Of a DNA stretch of 64,000 bases, positions 40,367 through 55,738 are shown piece after piece; within the stretch, counting starts at the first letter, position 1; each line of letters begins with the position of its first letter. The notes beneath the pieces were generated by a model. That model was given only the letters and a program-made list of their open reading frames with translations, made no database searches and was not told where the DNA came from. The DNA is taken from the NCBI GenBank assembly GCA_001189345.1, contig LFKV01000005.1, positions 25,459-89,458 of the forward strand, in the 5' to 3' direction. The DNA is from Candidatus Paraburkholderia kirkii. GTDB lineage: Bacteria; Pseudomonadota; Gammaproteobacteria; Burkholderiales; Burkholderiaceae. Position numbers and translations under genes: made by a program.

Positions 40367-40396
40367 TTGACCAGTTTCGTCGGAACATAGTAAAAT
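40367..40396 (+). promoter_or_regulatory. Promoter upstream of tpiA
   Basis: TTGACC (40367-40372), an 18-bp spacer and TAAAAT (40391-40396), about 100 bp before tpiA. Confidence 0.6.
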
Positions 40397-40494
40397 CGCC
40401 TATTTTGCAAGCGGTTTGCGGTTCGCGACGGATTCATTCCAATGACAGGCGGCTGGCTCATGACGAGGCAAGTCGCCGCCGACTGACGAGACAT

Positions 40495-41268
40495 ATGTCC
40501 AGAGAACGAGCGAAACTGGTGGTGGGCAACTGGAAGATGCACGGTCGCATCAACGATAACGCGGCTTTGCTGACCGAAGTCGCCGCGGGGGCATCGGCTT
40601 TGCAGAAGGATGTGCGCGTGGGCGTGTGCGTGCCGTGCCCGTACCTCGCGCAATCGCAGGCGCTGTTGAACGGCTCCGTCGTACAGTGGGGCATTCAGGA
40701 CGTGTCGGCGCATATGGGCGGCGCGTACACCGGCGAGGTCGCCGCGGAAATGGCGGCTGACTTCGGCGTGACGTACGCGATCGTCGGGCACTCCGAGCGT
40801 CGCGCGTATCATCGCGAAAGCCCGGAGCTCGTCGCGGCGAAGGCGCAGCGCGCGGTCGAAGCGGGGCTCACGCCGATCGTCTGCGTCGGCGAGACGCTCG
40901 AGGAGCGCGAGTCCGGCGCGACCGAGCAGGTCATCGGCACGCAGCTCGACGCCGTCCTGCTCATGCTGACGCAGGAGCAGGCGGCGGGCATCGTGGTCGC
41001 TTACGAGCCGGTCTGGGCGATCGGCACCGGCAAGACCGCGCGCCCCGGGCAGGCGCAGGACGTTCATGCGTTCCTGCGCCGCAAACTTCTGGAGAAGGGC
41101 GCGACGGTGGCGAACGTGCCGCTGCTGTACGGCGGCAGCGTGAAGCCGGACAACGCGCAGGAATTGTTCGCACAACGCGACATCGACGGCGGGCTGATCG
41201 GCGGCGCGTCGCTGAAGTCGAAGGATTTTCTGGCGATCTGCCAGGCTGCGCAAACCGTGTTGCATTGA
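40495..41268 (+). CDS. tpiA: Triose-phosphate isomerase
   Basis: A 257-residue TIM-barrel enzyme interconverting dihydroxyacetone phosphate and glyceraldehyde 3-phosphate. Catalytic residues are visible: Lys in VVGNWKMHG, His in AIVGHSERR, and Glu in [14 protein letters not shown]. The phosphate loop [12 protein letters not shown] is present. The ATG at 40495 begins [15 protein letters not shown]; upstream codons to 40405 have no family character. It is followed by secG after 86 bp, a common pairing in proteobacteria. Confidence 0.95.
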   Translation: MSRERAKLVVGNWKMHGRINDNAALLTEVAAGASALQKDVRVGVCVPCPYLAQSQALLNGSVVQWGIQDVSAHMGGAYTGEVAAEMAADFGVTYAIVGHSERRAYHRESPELVAAKAQRAVEAGLTPIVCVGETLEERESGATEQVIGTQLDAVLLMLTQEQAAGIVVAYEPVWAIGTGKTARPGQAQDVHAFLRRKLLEKGATVANVPLLYGGSVKPDNAQELFAQRDIDGGLIGGASLKSKDFLAICQAAQTVLH

Positions 41269-41354
41269 GCGGCGAGCGGGCAGGGCGGGACGGGAAGAGC
41301 ACATCGCCGCGGCACGAAGGTGTCGCGGAAATATCAGGAACCAGGTGAGTTGAA

Positions 41355-41741
41355 ATGCTGTATTTGAAGACTTTGATTATCGTCGTCCAGTTGTTGTCGG
41401 CGCTGGGCGTCATCGGGCTCGTGCTCCTGCAGCACGGCAAGGGCGCGGACATGGGCGCGGCGTTCGGCAGCGGTGCATCGGGCAGCCTTTTCGGCGCAAC
41501 CGGCTCGGCCAACTTTCTGTCGCGCACCACCGCAGTTCTCGCCGCGATCTTCTTCATCACGACGCTGGCCCTGACCTACCTCGGAAGCTACAAGCCGCAG
41601 GTTTCGGCCGGTGTCCTGGGTAACGCGCCGGTGCCGGTGCCGGTGCCGGCGTCGGCTCCGGCCGCGGCCGCATCGGCTGCGGCTGCGCCTGTTTTCGCGC
41701 CGGTCGTCTCGTCCGCGCCGGGCGCCGATGTGCCTAAATAA
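41355..41741 (+). CDS. secG: Protein translocase subunit SecG
   Basis: A 128-residue accessory subunit of the SecYEG channel. Two membrane helices (TLIIVVQLLSALGVIGLVLL and TAVLAAIFFITTLALTYLGS) flank the conserved cytoplasmic loop QHGKGADMGAAFGSGASGSL. A long Pro/Ala/Val-rich tail (about residues 88-128) is typical of the Burkholderiaceae form. CCAGGTGAG lies before the ATG. Confidence 0.93.
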   Translation: MLYLKTLIIVVQLLSALGVIGLVLLQHGKGADMGAAFGSGASGSLFGATGSANFLSRTTAVLAAIFFITTLALTYLGSYKPQVSAGVLGNAPVPVPVPASAPAAAASAAAAPVFAPVVSSAPGADVPK

Positions 41742-41780
41742 CGCCGGAACAAATTTTTCGCGAAATTTGCATTTTGTGCG

Positions 41781-41809
41781 TTGAACAATTCGTAGGGCCC
41801 AGTTATAAT
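41781..41809 (+). promoter_or_regulatory. Promoter of tRNA-Leu
   Basis: TTGAAC (41781-41786), a 17-bp spacer and a perfect TATAAT (41804-41809), 76 bp before the tRNA. Confidence 0.8.
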
Positions 41810-41817
41810 TCAGCGCT

Positions 41818-41851
41818 CGAAGCGATTCGAGGCACGAAGCGATTCGAGGCA
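41818..41851 (+). repeat. 17-bp perfect tandem repeat in the tRNA leader
   Basis: CGAAGCGATTCGAGGCA occurs twice without a gap, between the tRNA-Leu promoter and the mature tRNA. Each unit contains the palindrome CGAAGCGATTCG (imperfect). Confidence 0.8.
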
Positions 41852-41885
41852 ATTAAGAAGTAGTTTTCCCGGATTGCAGTACAGT

Positions 41886-41970
41886 GCCGACGTGGTGAAA
41901 TTGGTAGACACGCTATCTTGAGGGGGTAGTGGCGAAAGCTGTGCGAGTTCGAGTCTCGCCGTCGGCACCA
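41886..41970 (+). tRNA. tRNA-Leu (anticodon GAG)
   Basis: An 85-base class II tRNA. The acceptor GCCGACG pairs with CGTCGGC and the 3' end ACCA is encoded. Anticodon stem CTATC/GGTAG with loop TTGAGGG gives anticodon GAG. A long variable arm (TGGCGAAAGCTGT) is followed by T arm GCGAG TTCGAGT CTCGC. It reads CUC and CUU codons. Confidence 0.97.
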
Positions 41971-41979
41971 ATGTTATCC

Positions 41980-42013
41980 AATGCCAGCCGCATGCATCGC
42001 TTCGGCTGGCATT
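41980..42013 (+). terminator. Hairpin after tRNA-Leu
   Basis: A perfect 11-bp stem AATGCCAGCCG / CGGCTGGCATT starts 9 bases after the tRNA. It is followed by GTCACTTCT rather than a true T-run, so termination may be partial and allow read-through toward nuoA. Confidence 0.55.
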
Positions 42014-42182
42014 GTCACTTCTGGAGTACCCTTACGTTTTCAAAGCAGTGTCGCGTGCTGCAGTGGTTGTCACAGTGCGCTGATATCGTGAGCGGTCCCA
42101 AGTGAATCTCCCGCCGGGTGGTCCGTCCCGGCTGAAGCGCCCCAATAAATAACAGGCCACATCTACCGATCTGAGGATAGCC

Positions 42183-42542
42183 TTGAACCTCGCACCCTAT
42201 TACCCTGTCTTCTTGTTTCTTCTGGTGGGCCTTGGTTTAGGTATAGCGTTGGTCAGTATCGGCAAGATACTCGGTCCCAACAAGCCCGACACCGAAAAGA
42301 ATGCGCCGTACGAATGCGGCTTCGAAGCCTTCGAAGACGCGCGTATGAAGTTCGATGTGCGTTACTATCTCGTCGCGATTCTTTTCATTATTTTCGATCT
42401 TGAGACGGCGTTCCTGTTCCCGTGGGGTGTTTCCCTGCGCGATATCGGTTGGCCGGGTTTCATCGCGATGATGATTTTTCTGCTCGAATTTTTGCTCGGT
42501 TTCGCCTACATCTGGAGAAAGGGCGGACTCGACTGGGAATGA
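42183..42542 (+). CDS. nuoA: NADH-quinone oxidoreductase subunit A
   Basis: A 119-residue membrane subunit of complex I with three helices ([59 protein letters not shown]). The quinone-site loop [20 protein letters not shown] is conserved. The start is TTG at 42183, preceded by GAGGATAG; no ATG fits. It is the first gene of a complete 14-gene nuo operon that opens about 210 bp after tRNA-Leu. Confidence 0.95.
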   Translation: MNLAPYYPVFLFLLVGLGLGIALVSIGKILGPNKPDTEKNAPYECGFEAFEDARMKFDVRYYLVAILFIIFDLETAFLFPWGVSLRDIGWPGFIAMMIFLLEFLLGFAYIWRKGGLDWE

Positions 42543-42603
42543 CAGTTAGATCACCGGATTCATGGGCGGCTTTGGCTGGCTGCCCATCTGGAGTGGAAAA
42601 CAA

Positions 42604-43083
42604 ATGAGTATCGAAGGGGTCTTGAAGGAAGGCTTTGTCACCACCACGGCTGACAAGCTGATCAACTGGACGCGCACCGGCTCCCTGTGGCCGATGACGT
42701 TCGGTCTCGCGTGCTGCGCGGTCGAGATGATGCATGCGGGCGCCGCCCGCTACGACCTGGACCGTTTCGGCGTGGTGTTCCGTCCGAGTCCGCGTCAGTC
42801 CGACGTGATGATCGTCGCCGGCACGCTGTGCAACAAGATGGCGCCCGCGCTTCGCAAGGTGTATGACCAGATGGCCGAGCCGCGCTGGGTCATCTCGATG
42901 GGCTCGTGCGCCAACGGCGGCGGCTACTACCACTATTCGTATTCCGTCGTGCGCGGTTGCGACCGGATCGTGCCGGTCGATGTTTACGTCCCCGGTTGTC
43001 CCCCGACCGCCGAAGCCCTGGTCTACGGCGTGATCCAGTTGCAGGCGAAGATTCGCCGCACCAACACCATTGCCCGTCAGTAA
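42604..43083 (+). CDS. nuoB: NADH-quinone oxidoreductase subunit B
   Basis: A 159-residue peripheral subunit holding cluster N2, which passes electrons to quinone. The four Cys ligands lie in [10 protein letters not shown] (Cys37, Cys38), [10 protein letters not shown] and [11 protein letters not shown]. The ATG at 42604 ([15 protein letters not shown]) has TGGAG upstream and is preferred to the in-frame ATG at 42562. Confidence 0.95.
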
Positions 43084-43107
43084 GGGCCTGAGTCTCCCTA
43101 ACTATGT

Positions 43108-43710
43108 ATGGCAAGCAAACTCGAGACCCTCAAAACGAACCTCGAGACGGCGTTTGGCGACCGTCTCCAGAGCGTTACGGAGTCGCTGGGGCAAGTGACG
43201 GTCGTCGTCAAGGCGGCGAATTATCTGGAAGTCTGCAAGCAGCTGCGCGATGACCCGTCGCTGCGCTTCGAGCAACTCATGGACCTGGCCGGCGTCGACT
43301 ATTCGATCTACGGCGACGGCGTTTACGACGGCCCGCGTTTCGCGGCGGTCAGTCATCTTCTTTCGATCTCGAACAACTGGCGCGTGCGGGTACGCGTGTT
43401 CGCGCCGGACGACGAAGTGCCCATCGTGCCTTCCGTGGTCGACATCTGGTCGTCGGCGAACTGGTACGAGCGCGAAGCGTTCGACCTCTACGGCATCGTG
43501 TTCGAAGGCCATCCCGACCTGCGTCGCATTCTCACGGACTATGGCTTCATCGGCCATCCGTTCCGCAAGGATTTCCCGATCTCCGGCTACGTGGAAATGC
43601 GCTACGACCCGGAAGAGAAGCGCGTCGTGTATCAGCCTGTGACGATCGAACCGCGCGAGATCACGCCGCGCGTGATTCGCGAAGATCGCTATGGCGGTCT
43701 GAAACATTAA
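43108..43710 (+). CDS. nuoC: NADH-quinone oxidoreductase subunit C
   Basis: A 200-residue 30-kDa-type subunit of the peripheral arm. The signature [20 protein letters not shown] is followed by [20 protein letters not shown]. It is separate from nuoD (not fused as in E. coli), as usual in betaproteobacteria. Confidence 0.95.
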   Translation: MASKLETLKTNLETAFGDRLQSVTESLGQVTVVVKAANYLEVCKQLRDDPSLRFEQLMDLAGVDYSIYGDGVYDGPRFAAVSHLLSISNNWRVRVRVFAPDDEVPIVPSVVDIWSSANWYEREAFDLYGIVFEGHPDLRRILTDYGFIGHPFRKDFPISGYVEMRYDPEEKRVVYQPVTIEPREITPRVIREDRYGGLKH

Positions 43711-43719
43711 GAGAACGCC

Positions 43720-44973
<1,254 letters not shown>

Positions 44974-45132
44974 TCTCCTGATCCCATTTGGCCGCCTGCA
45001 CGTCGTGTTCATCATGGCCGTCGTGTAGGAAGCGCGGAAGCAACAACAGGAAATCGCAGGACGCCAGGTCTGCCGCAACGAAAAGCGCGGCAGGTTTTCG
45101 TTCGGTAGGAATTGAAAGAGTCGTGTCTCAAA

Positions 45133-45614
45133 ATGATCTCAGCTGAAGGCCTGAAAGAAATCGATCTTGCGGTCGCGAAGTATCCGGCCGAGCAGAAGCA
45201 GTCGGCGGTGATGGCCGCGCTCGCTGTCGCTCAGGAAGAGCATGGATGGCTCTCGCCCGAACTCATGCAGTTCGTGGCCGACTATCTGAGCATGCCGCCG
45301 GTCGCCGTGCAGGAAGTCGCGACGTTCTACACGATGTACAACCTGAAGCCGGTCGGTAAGCACAAGATCACGCTCTGCACGAATCTGCCTTGCCAGCTCG
45401 GCCCGGATGGCGGTTCGGACAGCGCCGCGGAATATCTCAAGCAGAAGCTGGGAATCGATTTCGGCGAGACCACGGCGGACGACAAGTTCACGCTGAAGGA
45501 AGGCGAATGCTTCGGCGCCTGCGGCGACGCACCCGTGCTGCTCGTGAACAACCATCGCATGTGCAGCTTCATGAGCCGTGAGAAGATCGACCAGTTGATC
45601 GAGGAACTTTCGAA

Positions 45615-45618
<4 letters not shown>
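45133..45618 (+). CDS. nuoE: NADH-quinone oxidoreductase subunit E
   Basis: A 161-residue subunit with the N1a [2Fe-2S] cluster: Cys ligands in [11 protein letters not shown] and [12 protein letters not shown]. The ATG at 45133 ([18 protein letters not shown]) gives the usual family length; a TTG seven codons upstream is less likely. About 160 bp separate it from nuoD, and they contain a hairpin CTGCCGC/GCGGCAG (45070-45093) followed by GTTTTC, which could lower downstream expression. The stop overlaps the nuoF start by four bases. Confidence 0.94.
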
Positions 45619-46937
<1,319 letters not shown>

Positions 46938-46988
46938 TCAGGCGCGCAGTCAGATGCGCGAGACAAGGGTTGAGGATCTTTATCCATC

Positions 46989-49328
46989 ATGGTTGAACTA
47001 GAAATTGACGGCAAGACGGTCGAGGTGCCCGAAGGCAGCATGGTGATCCAGGCTGCGCACAAGGTCGATACGTACATCCCTCACTTCTGCTATCACAAGA
47101 AGCTGTCGATCGCGGCGAACTGCCGGATGTGCCTCGTCGAAGTCGAGAAGATGCCCAAGGCCGTCCCTGCCTGCGCCACGCCGGTGTCGGCGGGCATGGT
47201 CGTGCGCACCACGTCCGACAAGGCCGTAAAGGCCCAGCAGTCGGTGATGGAATTCCTGCTGATCAACCATCCGCTCGATTGCCCGATCTGCGATCAGGGC
47301 GGCGAGTGCCAGCTGCAGGATCTGGCAGTCGGTTACGGCAAGTCGCAGTCGCGCTACAGCGAAGAAAAGCGCGTGGTGTTCCACAAGAACGTCGGCCCGC
47401 TCATTTCGATGGAAGAGATGTCGCGCTGCATCCACTGCACGCGCTGCGTGCGCTTCGGTCAGGAAATCGCCGGCGTGATGGAGCTCGGCATGCTGGGCCG
47501 CGGCGAGCATTCGGAGATCACGTTGTTCGTCGGCAAGACCGTCGACTCGGAACTGTCGGGCAACATGATCGACCTGTGCCCGGTCGGCGCGTTGACGAGC
47601 AAGCCGTTCCGCTACAGCGCGCGGACGTGGGAGCTGTTGCGCCGCAAGTCGGTGAGCCCGCACGATTCCGTCGGCGCGAATCTCGTCGTGCAAGTGAAGA
47701 ACAATCGCGTGATGCGCGTTCTGCCGATGGAGAACGAAGCCATCAACGAATGCTGGATCTCGGACAAGGACCGCTTCTCGTACGAAGGCCTGAACAGCGA
47801 AGAGCGTCTCGCCAAGCCGATGCTCAAGCAGGGCGGCAAGTGGGTCGAGACCGACTGGCAGACCGCGCTCGAATACGTCGCGAAGGGCCTGAAGGGCATC
47901 AAGGCGGATCACGGCGCGAACGCCATCGCCGCACTCTCCACGCCGTACAGCACGGTCGAGGAACTGCATCTTCTCAAGCAGCTGGCCGAGGGCGTCGGCA
48001 CGCCCAACGTCGATTTCCGTCTGCGCCAGAGCGATTTCTCGGCGCCGGTGGGCGTCGGCGTGCCGTGGCTCGGCACGAAGATCGCGGACCTGTCGACCAT
48101 CGATACCGCGTTCGTGATCGGCTCGTTCTTGCGCCGCGATCATCCGCTGTTTGCGGCGCGTTTGCGTCAGGCGGCGAAGAACGGCGCGAAGATCACGTTC
48201 CTCAACGCCAGCAACGACGACTCGCTGATCCCGACCGCGCATCGCCTGGTCGCGGCGCCCTCGGCGTGGCTCGATCAACTCGCGGGCATCGCGGCGGCCG
48301 TGGCTGAAGCGCGCGGCGTCGCGCTGCCGGACGCGTTCGCGGGCCGCGAAGTGTCGGCTGCGGCGAAGGACGTCGCCGTACCGCTGTCGGCGGGCGAAGA
48401 GCGCGTCGTGCTGCTCGGCAACGTCGCGGTTCAGCATCCGGATTTCGCGCAGATTCAGGCGGCGGCTCAATGGATCGCCGACAACACGGGCGCCACGCTC
48501 GGCTTCCTCACGGAAGGCGCGAACGCGGTCGGCGCGCATCTCGTCGGCGCATTGCCGGGCGAGGGCGGCCTCAACGCGCGCGAAGTGTTCGAGCAGCCGC
48601 GCAAGGGCTATCTGCTGCTGAACGTGGAGCCGGAATTCGACACGGCCGACCCGACGCAAGCCGTCGCCGCGCTCAAGGCAGCGGAAATGGTCGTCGTGAT
48701 GTCGCCGTTCAAGCACGGCATGGACTACGCCGACGTGCTGCTGCCGATCGCGCCGTTCACGGAAACGTCGGGCACGTTCGTCAACGCGGAGGGCACGGCG
48801 CAGGCGTTCAACGGCGTCGTGCGCGTGCTGGGTGACACGCGTCCGGGCTGGAAGGTGCTGCGCGTGCTGGGCACGATCCTCGGCCTGCCGGGCTTCGAGT
48901 ACGACACGACGGAAGAAGGGCGCGTCGCGGCGCTCGGCTCGGGCGATCTGAGCTCGCGCCTGTCGAACCGGACGACGGTGCAGGCCACGCGCGCTGCATC
49001 GAACGTCGTGCTGAACGGCAGCGGCCTGCAACGTCTCGCCGACGTGCCGATCTATCACGCCGATGCGCTCGTGCGCCGCGCGCCGTCGCTGCATCTGACG
49101 GCTGCTGCCCGCGATGCGAACGTCGCCGGTCTGCCGACCGCGCTCTTCGACAAGCTCGGCCTGAAGGACGGCGAAGCGGTGCGCATCCGCCAGGGCAATC
49201 TGTCGGTGACGTTGCCCGCAGTCCGCGACGCGAACCTCGCGGAATCGGTGGTCCGCGTGTCGGCGGGCACGACGGCTGGCGCCGCGCTCGGCGGCCTGTT
49301 CGGTGAACTGGTAGTGGAGAAGGCGTAA
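46989..49328 (+). CDS. nuoG: NADH-quinone oxidoreductase subunit G
   Basis: A 779-residue subunit of the peripheral arm with several Fe-S centres. The N-terminal ferredoxin domain ([20 protein letters not shown]) holds N1b; [18 protein letters not shown] and [16 protein letters not shown] hold N4/N5-type clusters. A molybdopterin-oxidoreductase-like domain without cofactor follows. The gene is intact across 2.3 kb. Confidence 0.95.
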   Translation: MVELEIDGKTVEVPEGSMVIQAAHKVDTYIPHFCYHKKLSIAANCRMCLVEVEKMPKAVPACATPVSAGMVVRTTSDKAVKAQQSVMEFLLINHPLDCPICDQGGECQLQDLAVGYGKSQSRYSEEKRVVFHKNVGPLISMEEMSRCIHCTRCVRFGQEIAGVMELGMLGRGEHSEITLFVGKTVDSELSGNMIDLCPVGALTSKPFRYSARTWELLRRKSVSPHDSVGANLVVQVKNNRVMRVLPMENEAINECWISDKDRFSYEGLNSEERLAKPMLKQGGKWVETDWQTALEYVAKGLKGIKADHGANAIAALSTPYSTVEELHLLKQLAEGVGTPNVDFRLRQSDFSAPVGVGVPWLGTKIADLSTIDTAFVIGSFLRRDHPLFAARLRQAAKNGAKITFLNASNDDSLIPTAHRLVAAPSAWLDQLAGIAAAVAEARGVALPDAFAGREVSAAAKDVAVPLSAGEERVVLLGNVAVQHPDFAQIQAAAQWIADNTGATLGFLTEGANAVGAHLVGALPGEGGLNAREVFEQPRKGYLLLNVEPEFDTADPTQAVAALKAAEMVVVMSPFKHGMDYADVLLPIAPFTETSGTFVNAEGTAQAFNGVVRVLGDTRPGWKVLRVLGTILGLPGFEYDTTEEGRVAALGSGDLSSRLSNRTTVQATRAASNVVLNGSGLQRLADVPIYHADALVRRAPSLHLTAAARDANVAGLPTALFDKLGLKDGEAVRIRQGNLSVTLPAVRDANLAESVVRVSAGTTAGAALGGLFGELVVEKA

Positions 49329-49331
49329 AAA

Positions 49332-50396
49332 ATGGGCTTGTTCGATACGATCAACGCGGGCGGCACGCAGCTTCTGGGCGTCGCATGGCCGACGGTGTGG
49401 GCACTGGTCCGCATCCTCGTGGTTTCGGTGGTCATCCTGCTGTGCGTGGCGTACCTGATTCTCTGGGAACGCAAGCTAATCGGCTGGATGCACGTGCGTC
49501 TCGGCCCGAACCGCGTCGGCCCGGCGGGTCTGTTGCAGCCGATCGCGGACGTCCTGAAGCTGCTGCTGAAGGAAGTCATTCAGCCGACGCAGGCGAGCAA
49601 GTGGATCTACGTGATCGCGCCGATCATGACCGTCGTGCCGGCGTTCGCCGTGTGGGCCGTCATTCCGTTCCAGGCGCAGGCGGTGCTCGGCAACATCAAC
49701 GCGAGTCTATTCTACATCATAGCGATCTCGTCGATCGGCGTGTACGGCGTGATTCTCGCCGGATGGGCATCGAACTCGAAGTACGCGTTCCTCGGCGCGA
49801 TGCGCGCGGCGGCGCAGATGGTGTCCTACGAAATCTCGATGGGTTTCGCGCTCGTCGTGGTGCTGATGGTTGCCGGTACGCTGAACATGTCCGACATCGT
49901 GCACTCGCAGCAGCGTGGCATGTTCGCGGGCTGGGGCATCAACTTCCTGTCGTGGAACTGGCTGCCGCTTCTGCCGATGTTCGTCGTGTACTTCATCTCG
50001 GGCATAGCGGAAACGAACCGTCACCCGTTCGACGTGGTGGAAGGCGAGTCCGAAATCGTCGCGGGCCACATGATCGACTACTCCGGCATGGCGTTCGCGC
50101 TGTTCTTCCTCGCCGAGTACATCAACATGATCGTGATCTCCGCGATCGCGGCGACGCTCTTCCTCGGCGGCTGGGATGCGCCGTTCGGTTTCCTGTCGTT
50201 CATCCCGGGCGTATTCTGGTTCGTCTTCAAGGTTTTCCTGCTGCTGTCGGTCTTCATCTGGGTGCGCGCGACATTTCCGCGTTACCGCTATGACCAGATC
50301 ATGCGTCTTGGCTGGAAGGTGTTCCTGCCAGTGTCGGTGATCTGGGTGGTCGTAGTCGGCTCCTGGATCATGTCGCCGCTCAACATCTGGAAGTAA
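49332..50396 (+). CDS. nuoH: NADH-quinone oxidoreductase subunit H
   Basis: A 354-residue membrane subunit at the base of the quinone tunnel, with about eight helices. Conserved loops include [33 protein letters not shown] and [19 protein letters not shown], the latter carrying the acidic residues tied to coupling. It starts 3 bp after nuoG. Confidence 0.96.
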   Translation: MGLFDTINAGGTQLLGVAWPTVWALVRILVVSVVILLCVAYLILWERKLIGWMHVRLGPNRVGPAGLLQPIADVLKLLLKEVIQPTQASKWIYVIAPIMTVVPAFAVWAVIPFQAQAVLGNINASLFYIIAISSIGVYGVILAGWASNSKYAFLGAMRAAAQMVSYEISMGFALVVVLMVAGTLNMSDIVHSQQRGMFAGWGINFLSWNWLPLLPMFVVYFISGIAETNRHPFDVVEGESEIVAGHMIDYSGMAFALFFLAEYINMIVISAIAATLFLGGWDAPFGFLSFIPGVFWFVFKVFLLLSVFIWVRATFPRYRYDQIMRLGWKVFLPVSVIWVVVVGSWIMSPLNIWK

Positions 50397-50420
50397 GAGA
50401 AAAGCGCGGAAGAAATCATC

Positions 50421-50909
50421 ATGAACGCAATTCAGAACTTCTTTAAGACCTTCTTCCTGACCGAGCTGCTGAAAGGTCTGGCGCTGACGGGCCGTTACAC
50501 GTTCCAGCGCAAGATCACGGTGCAGTTCCCGGAAGAGAAGACCCCGATCTCGCCGCGTTTTCGCGGCCTGCATGCGCTGCGCCGCTACGAGAACGGCGAA
50601 GAGCGCTGCATCGCCTGCAAGCTGTGCGAAGCGGTGTGCCCGGCGATGGCGATCACGATCGAATCGGAAACGCGCGCGGACAACACCCGTCGCACGACGC
50701 GCTACGACATCGACCTGACCAAGTGCATCTTCTGTGGTTTCTGCGAGGAGAGCTGCCCGGTCGATTCGATCGTCGAGACGCACATCCTCGAATATCACGG
50801 CGAAAAGCGCGGTGACCTGTACTTCACGAAGGACATGCTGCTTGCGGTGGGCGATCGTTATGAGAAGGAAATCGCCGCGTCGAAAGCGGCTGACGCCCCG
50901 TATCGTTGA
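50421..50909 (+). CDS. nuoI: NADH-quinone oxidoreductase subunit I
   Basis: A 162-residue ferredoxin-like subunit with two [4Fe-4S] clusters (N6a, N6b): [16 protein letters not shown] and [16 protein letters not shown]. An N-terminal amphipathic helix ([19 protein letters not shown]) anchors it to the membrane arm. Confidence 0.96.
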   Translation: MNAIQNFFKTFFLTELLKGLALTGRYTFQRKITVQFPEEKTPISPRFRGLHALRRYENGEERCIACKLCEAVCPAMAITIESETRADNTRRTTRYDIDLTKCIFCGFCEESCPVDSIVETHILEYHGEKRGDLYFTKDMLLAVGDRYEKEIAASKAADAPYR

Positions 50910-51102
50910 TGCAAGTTCGGCACCGGAAATGGCTCATGCGCCGGTGCCGAAGTCGAAGCGATTCAGCTGTCGTTAGTTGTTGCTGTTTGGCACCATGCGG
51001 CGCATGCCGAGGGCGCGCTCTGTCCGCTTGCGTCGAGGGCAGAAGACGCGCCGCGCACCGACACACCATGCCTGATGATGGCCTAACGATGAACCGGTAA
51101 TC

Positions 51103-51792
51103 ATGGAATTCACAACCGTACTATTCTATATCTTCGCGCTGCTGCTGACCGTGTCCGCGCTGAAGGTGATCACCTCGCGCAACCCAGTGTCGTCCGCGCT
51201 CTTTCTCGTGCTCGCGTTCTTCAACGCGGCCGCGATCTGGATGCTGCTGCAAGCCGAATTCCTCGCGATTCTGGTGGTTCTCGTGTACGTCGGCGCCGTG
51301 ATGGTGCTGTTCCTCTTCGTCGTGATGATGCTCGACATCAACATTGATGTCCTGCGGCGGGATTTCAAGCGTTTCGTGCCGCTCGCGAGCATCGTCGGCG
51401 CGATCATCGTGCTCGAAACCGCGCTGATCCTGTGGCACGGCTACGGCGCGACGACCACGCCGCTGCGCGACGCATCCGCCGGCGCGGGCGTCTCCGGCGC
51501 GGCGCTGATGCCGAACACGCAGCTGATCGGCAAGGTCATCTACACGGACTACATCTTCGCGTTCGAAATCGCGGGCCTCGTGCTGCTGGTCGCCATCATC
51601 GCGGCCATCTCGCTCACGATCCGCGACAAGAAGGACAAGAAGACGCAAACCGTCAGCCAGCAAGTCAAGGTGCGCGCTTCGGATCGCGTGCGCCTCGTGA
51701 AGATGCAGGCCGAAACGCAGGCGCCCGACGCCTCCACGGAACCCGCGGTGACCGGCAACATCGGCGCGGGCACGGTCGACAACAAGGGCTGA
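51103..51792 (+). CDS. nuoJ: NADH-quinone oxidoreductase subunit J
   Basis: A 229-residue membrane subunit with five helices, beginning TTVLFYIFALLLTVSALKVI; the conserved LVYVGAVMVLFLFVVMMLDI lies near residue 60-80. The last 45 or so residues are a polar tail. About 190 bp separate it from nuoI, longer than other gaps in the operon; I see no gene in the gap. Confidence 0.94.
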   Translation: MEFTTVLFYIFALLLTVSALKVITSRNPVSSALFLVLAFFNAAAIWMLLQAEFLAILVVLVYVGAVMVLFLFVVMMLDINIDVLRRDFKRFVPLASIVGAIIVLETALILWHGYGATTTPLRDASAGAGVSGAALMPNTQLIGKVIYTDYIFAFEIAGLVLLVAIIAAISLTIRDKKDKKTQTVSQQVKVRASDRVRLVKMQAETQAPDASTEPAVTGNIGAGTVDNKG

Positions 51793-51813
51793 GCGCGAAG
51801 GAGAAAAACGAAT

Positions 51814-52119
51814 ATGTTGAGTCTTGCCCATTACCTCGTGCTCGGCGCGATCCTCTTTGCGATCAGCATCGTCGGCATCTTCCTGAACCGCCGCAACGTC
51901 ATCATCATCCTGATGGCCATCGAGCTGATGCTGCTCGCGGTGAACACCAATTTCGTCGCGTTCTCGCACTATCTGGGCGACGTGCACGGCCAGATCTTCG
52001 TGTTCTTCGTGCTGACCGTGGCCGCGGCTGAAGCCGCGATCGGTCTCGCGATTCTCGTGACCCTGTTCCGTAGCCTCGATACGATCAACGTCGAGGACCT
52101 CGATCAGCTCAAAGGTTAA
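51814..52119 (+). CDS. nuoK: NADH-quinone oxidoreductase subunit K
   Basis: A 101-residue, three-helix antiporter-like subunit. The two buried Glu residues of the family are in [12 protein letters not shown] and [19 protein letters not shown] lies before the ATG. Confidence 0.96.
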   Translation: MLSLAHYLVLGAILFAISIVGIFLNRRNVIIILMAIELMLLAVNTNFVAFSHYLGDVHGQIFVFFVLTVAAAEAAIGLAILVTLFRSLDTINVEDLDQLKG

Positions 52120-52136
52120 TTTCAGGCTAGGCTGTT

Positions 52137-54200
<2,064 letters not shown>

Positions 54201-54213
54201 GGCGAAGGATCCT

Positions 54214-55713
54214 ATGCACTCTTTTCCGATTCTCAGTGTCGCGATCTGGCTGCCGATCATCTTCGGTCTCCTGGTCCTGGCTGTAGGTAATGACCAAAAC
54301 CCGGCGCCCGCGCGCTGGATCGCGCTGATCGGCTCGGTACTCGGGCTGATCGTCACGATTCCGCTCATCACCGGCTTCGATACGTCGACGGCCGCGCTGC
54401 AGTTCGTCGAGCAGTCGAACTGGATCGAGCGCTTCAACATCACGTATCACCTCGGCGTCGACGGCATCTCGATGTGGTTCGTCGTGCTGACCGCGCTCAT
54501 CACGGTGATCGTCGTGATCGCCGGCTGGGAAGTGATCACCGAGCGCGTGTCGCAGTACATGGTCGCGTTCCTGATCCTCTCGGGCATCATGATCGGCGTG
54601 TTCTCGACGGCCGACGGCCTGCTGTTCTACGTGTTCTTCGAAGCCACGCTCATTCCGATGTACATCATCATCGGCGTGTGGGGCGGCCCGAACCGCGTGT
54701 ACGCGGCGTTCAAGTTCTTCCTCTACACGCTGGCCGGCTCGCTGCTGATGCTGGTCGCGCTCCTGTACCTCTATACGCAGACGGGCACGTTCGACCTCGC
54801 CACGTGGCAGGCCGCGAAGCTCGACATGACGCCGCAGGTGCTGCTGTTCATCGCGTTCTTCCTGGCGTTTGCCGTGAAGGTGCCGATGTTCCCGGTGCAC
54901 ACGTGGTTGCCGGACGCGCACGTGGAAGCGCCGACCGGCGGCTCGGTCGTGCTGGCGGCGATCATGCTGAAGCTCGGCGCATACGGTTTCCTGCGCTTCT
55001 CGCTGCCGATCGCGCCGGACGCGAGCCACTTCCTCGCGCCGGTCGTCATCACGCTGTCGCTGATCGCGGTGGTCTACATCGGCCTGGTCGCGCTGGTGCA
55101 GACCGACATGAAGAAGCTGGTGGCGTATTCGTCGATCGCGCACATGGGCTTCGTCACGCTCGGCTTCTTCATGTTCGGGCCGTCGAGCCAGCTCGGCATG
55201 GAGGGCGCGATCATCCAGATGATCTCGCACGGCTTCGTCTCGGGCGCGATGTTCCTTTCCATCGGCGTGCTGTATGACCGCGTCCACTCGCGCCAGATCG
55301 CGGACTACGGCGGCATCGTGAACACGATGCCGAAGTTCGCCGCGTTCGTGATGCTCTTCGCGATGGCCAACTGCGGCTTGCCGGGCACCTCGGGTTTCGT
55401 CGGCGAGTTCATGGTGATTCTGGCGGCGGTGAAGTACAACTTCTGGATCGCCTTCCTCGCCACGTTCACGCTGATCCTGGGCGCGGCCTATACGCTGTGG
55501 ATGTACAAGCGCGTGTACTTCGGCGCGGTCGCCAACGACCACGTCGCGAAGCTCGCGGACATCAGCAAGCGCGAATTCCTGATGCTCGCCATCCTCGCGG
55601 TGTTCACGCTGTACATGGGCCTGTATCCGAAGCCCTTCACCGACGTGATGCACGCATCTGTGGCAAACCTGCTCTCCCACGTCGCGCAGTCCAAGCTGCC
55701 GCTGGCTCAGTAA
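54214..55713 (+). CDS. nuoM: NADH-quinone oxidoreductase subunit M
   Basis: A 499-residue Mrp-type antiporter subunit with about 14 helices. Conserved features include YHLGVDGISMWFVVLTALIT, FFEATLIPMYIIIGVWGG (key Glu), VPMFPVHTWLPDAHVEAPT and KKLVAYSSIAHMGFVTLGF. It starts 13 bp after nuoL. Confidence 0.96.
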   Translation: MHSFPILSVAIWLPIIFGLLVLAVGNDQNPAPARWIALIGSVLGLIVTIPLITGFDTSTAALQFVEQSNWIERFNITYHLGVDGISMWFVVLTALITVIVVIAGWEVITERVSQYMVAFLILSGIMIGVFSTADGLLFYVFFEATLIPMYIIIGVWGGPNRVYAAFKFFLYTLAGSLLMLVALLYLYTQTGTFDLATWQAAKLDMTPQVLLFIAFFLAFAVKVPMFPVHTWLPDAHVEAPTGGSVVLAAIMLKLGAYGFLRFSLPIAPDASHFLAPVVITLSLIAVVYIGLVALVQTDMKKLVAYSSIAHMGFVTLGFFMFGPSSQLGMEGAIIQMISHGFVSGAMFLSIGVLYDRVHSRQIADYGGIVNTMPKFAAFVMLFAMANCGLPGTSGFVGEFMVILAAVKYNFWIAFLATFTLILGAAYTLWMYKRVYFGAVANDHVAKLADISKREFLMLAILAVFTLYMGLYPKPFTDVMHASVANLLSHVAQSKLPLAQ

Positions 55714-55738
55714 CATCGTGCGGAGGAATTAAAAGACC

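Noticed and set aside
46998..49094. A 698-codon minus-strand open frame opposite nuoG
   Set aside because: Mirror frame of a high-GC gene; no motifs, very Arg-rich, and no ribosome site.
50910..51102. Possible small gene between nuoI and nuoJ
   Set aside because: The short open frames there have no ribosome site or recognisable character; treated as intergenic.
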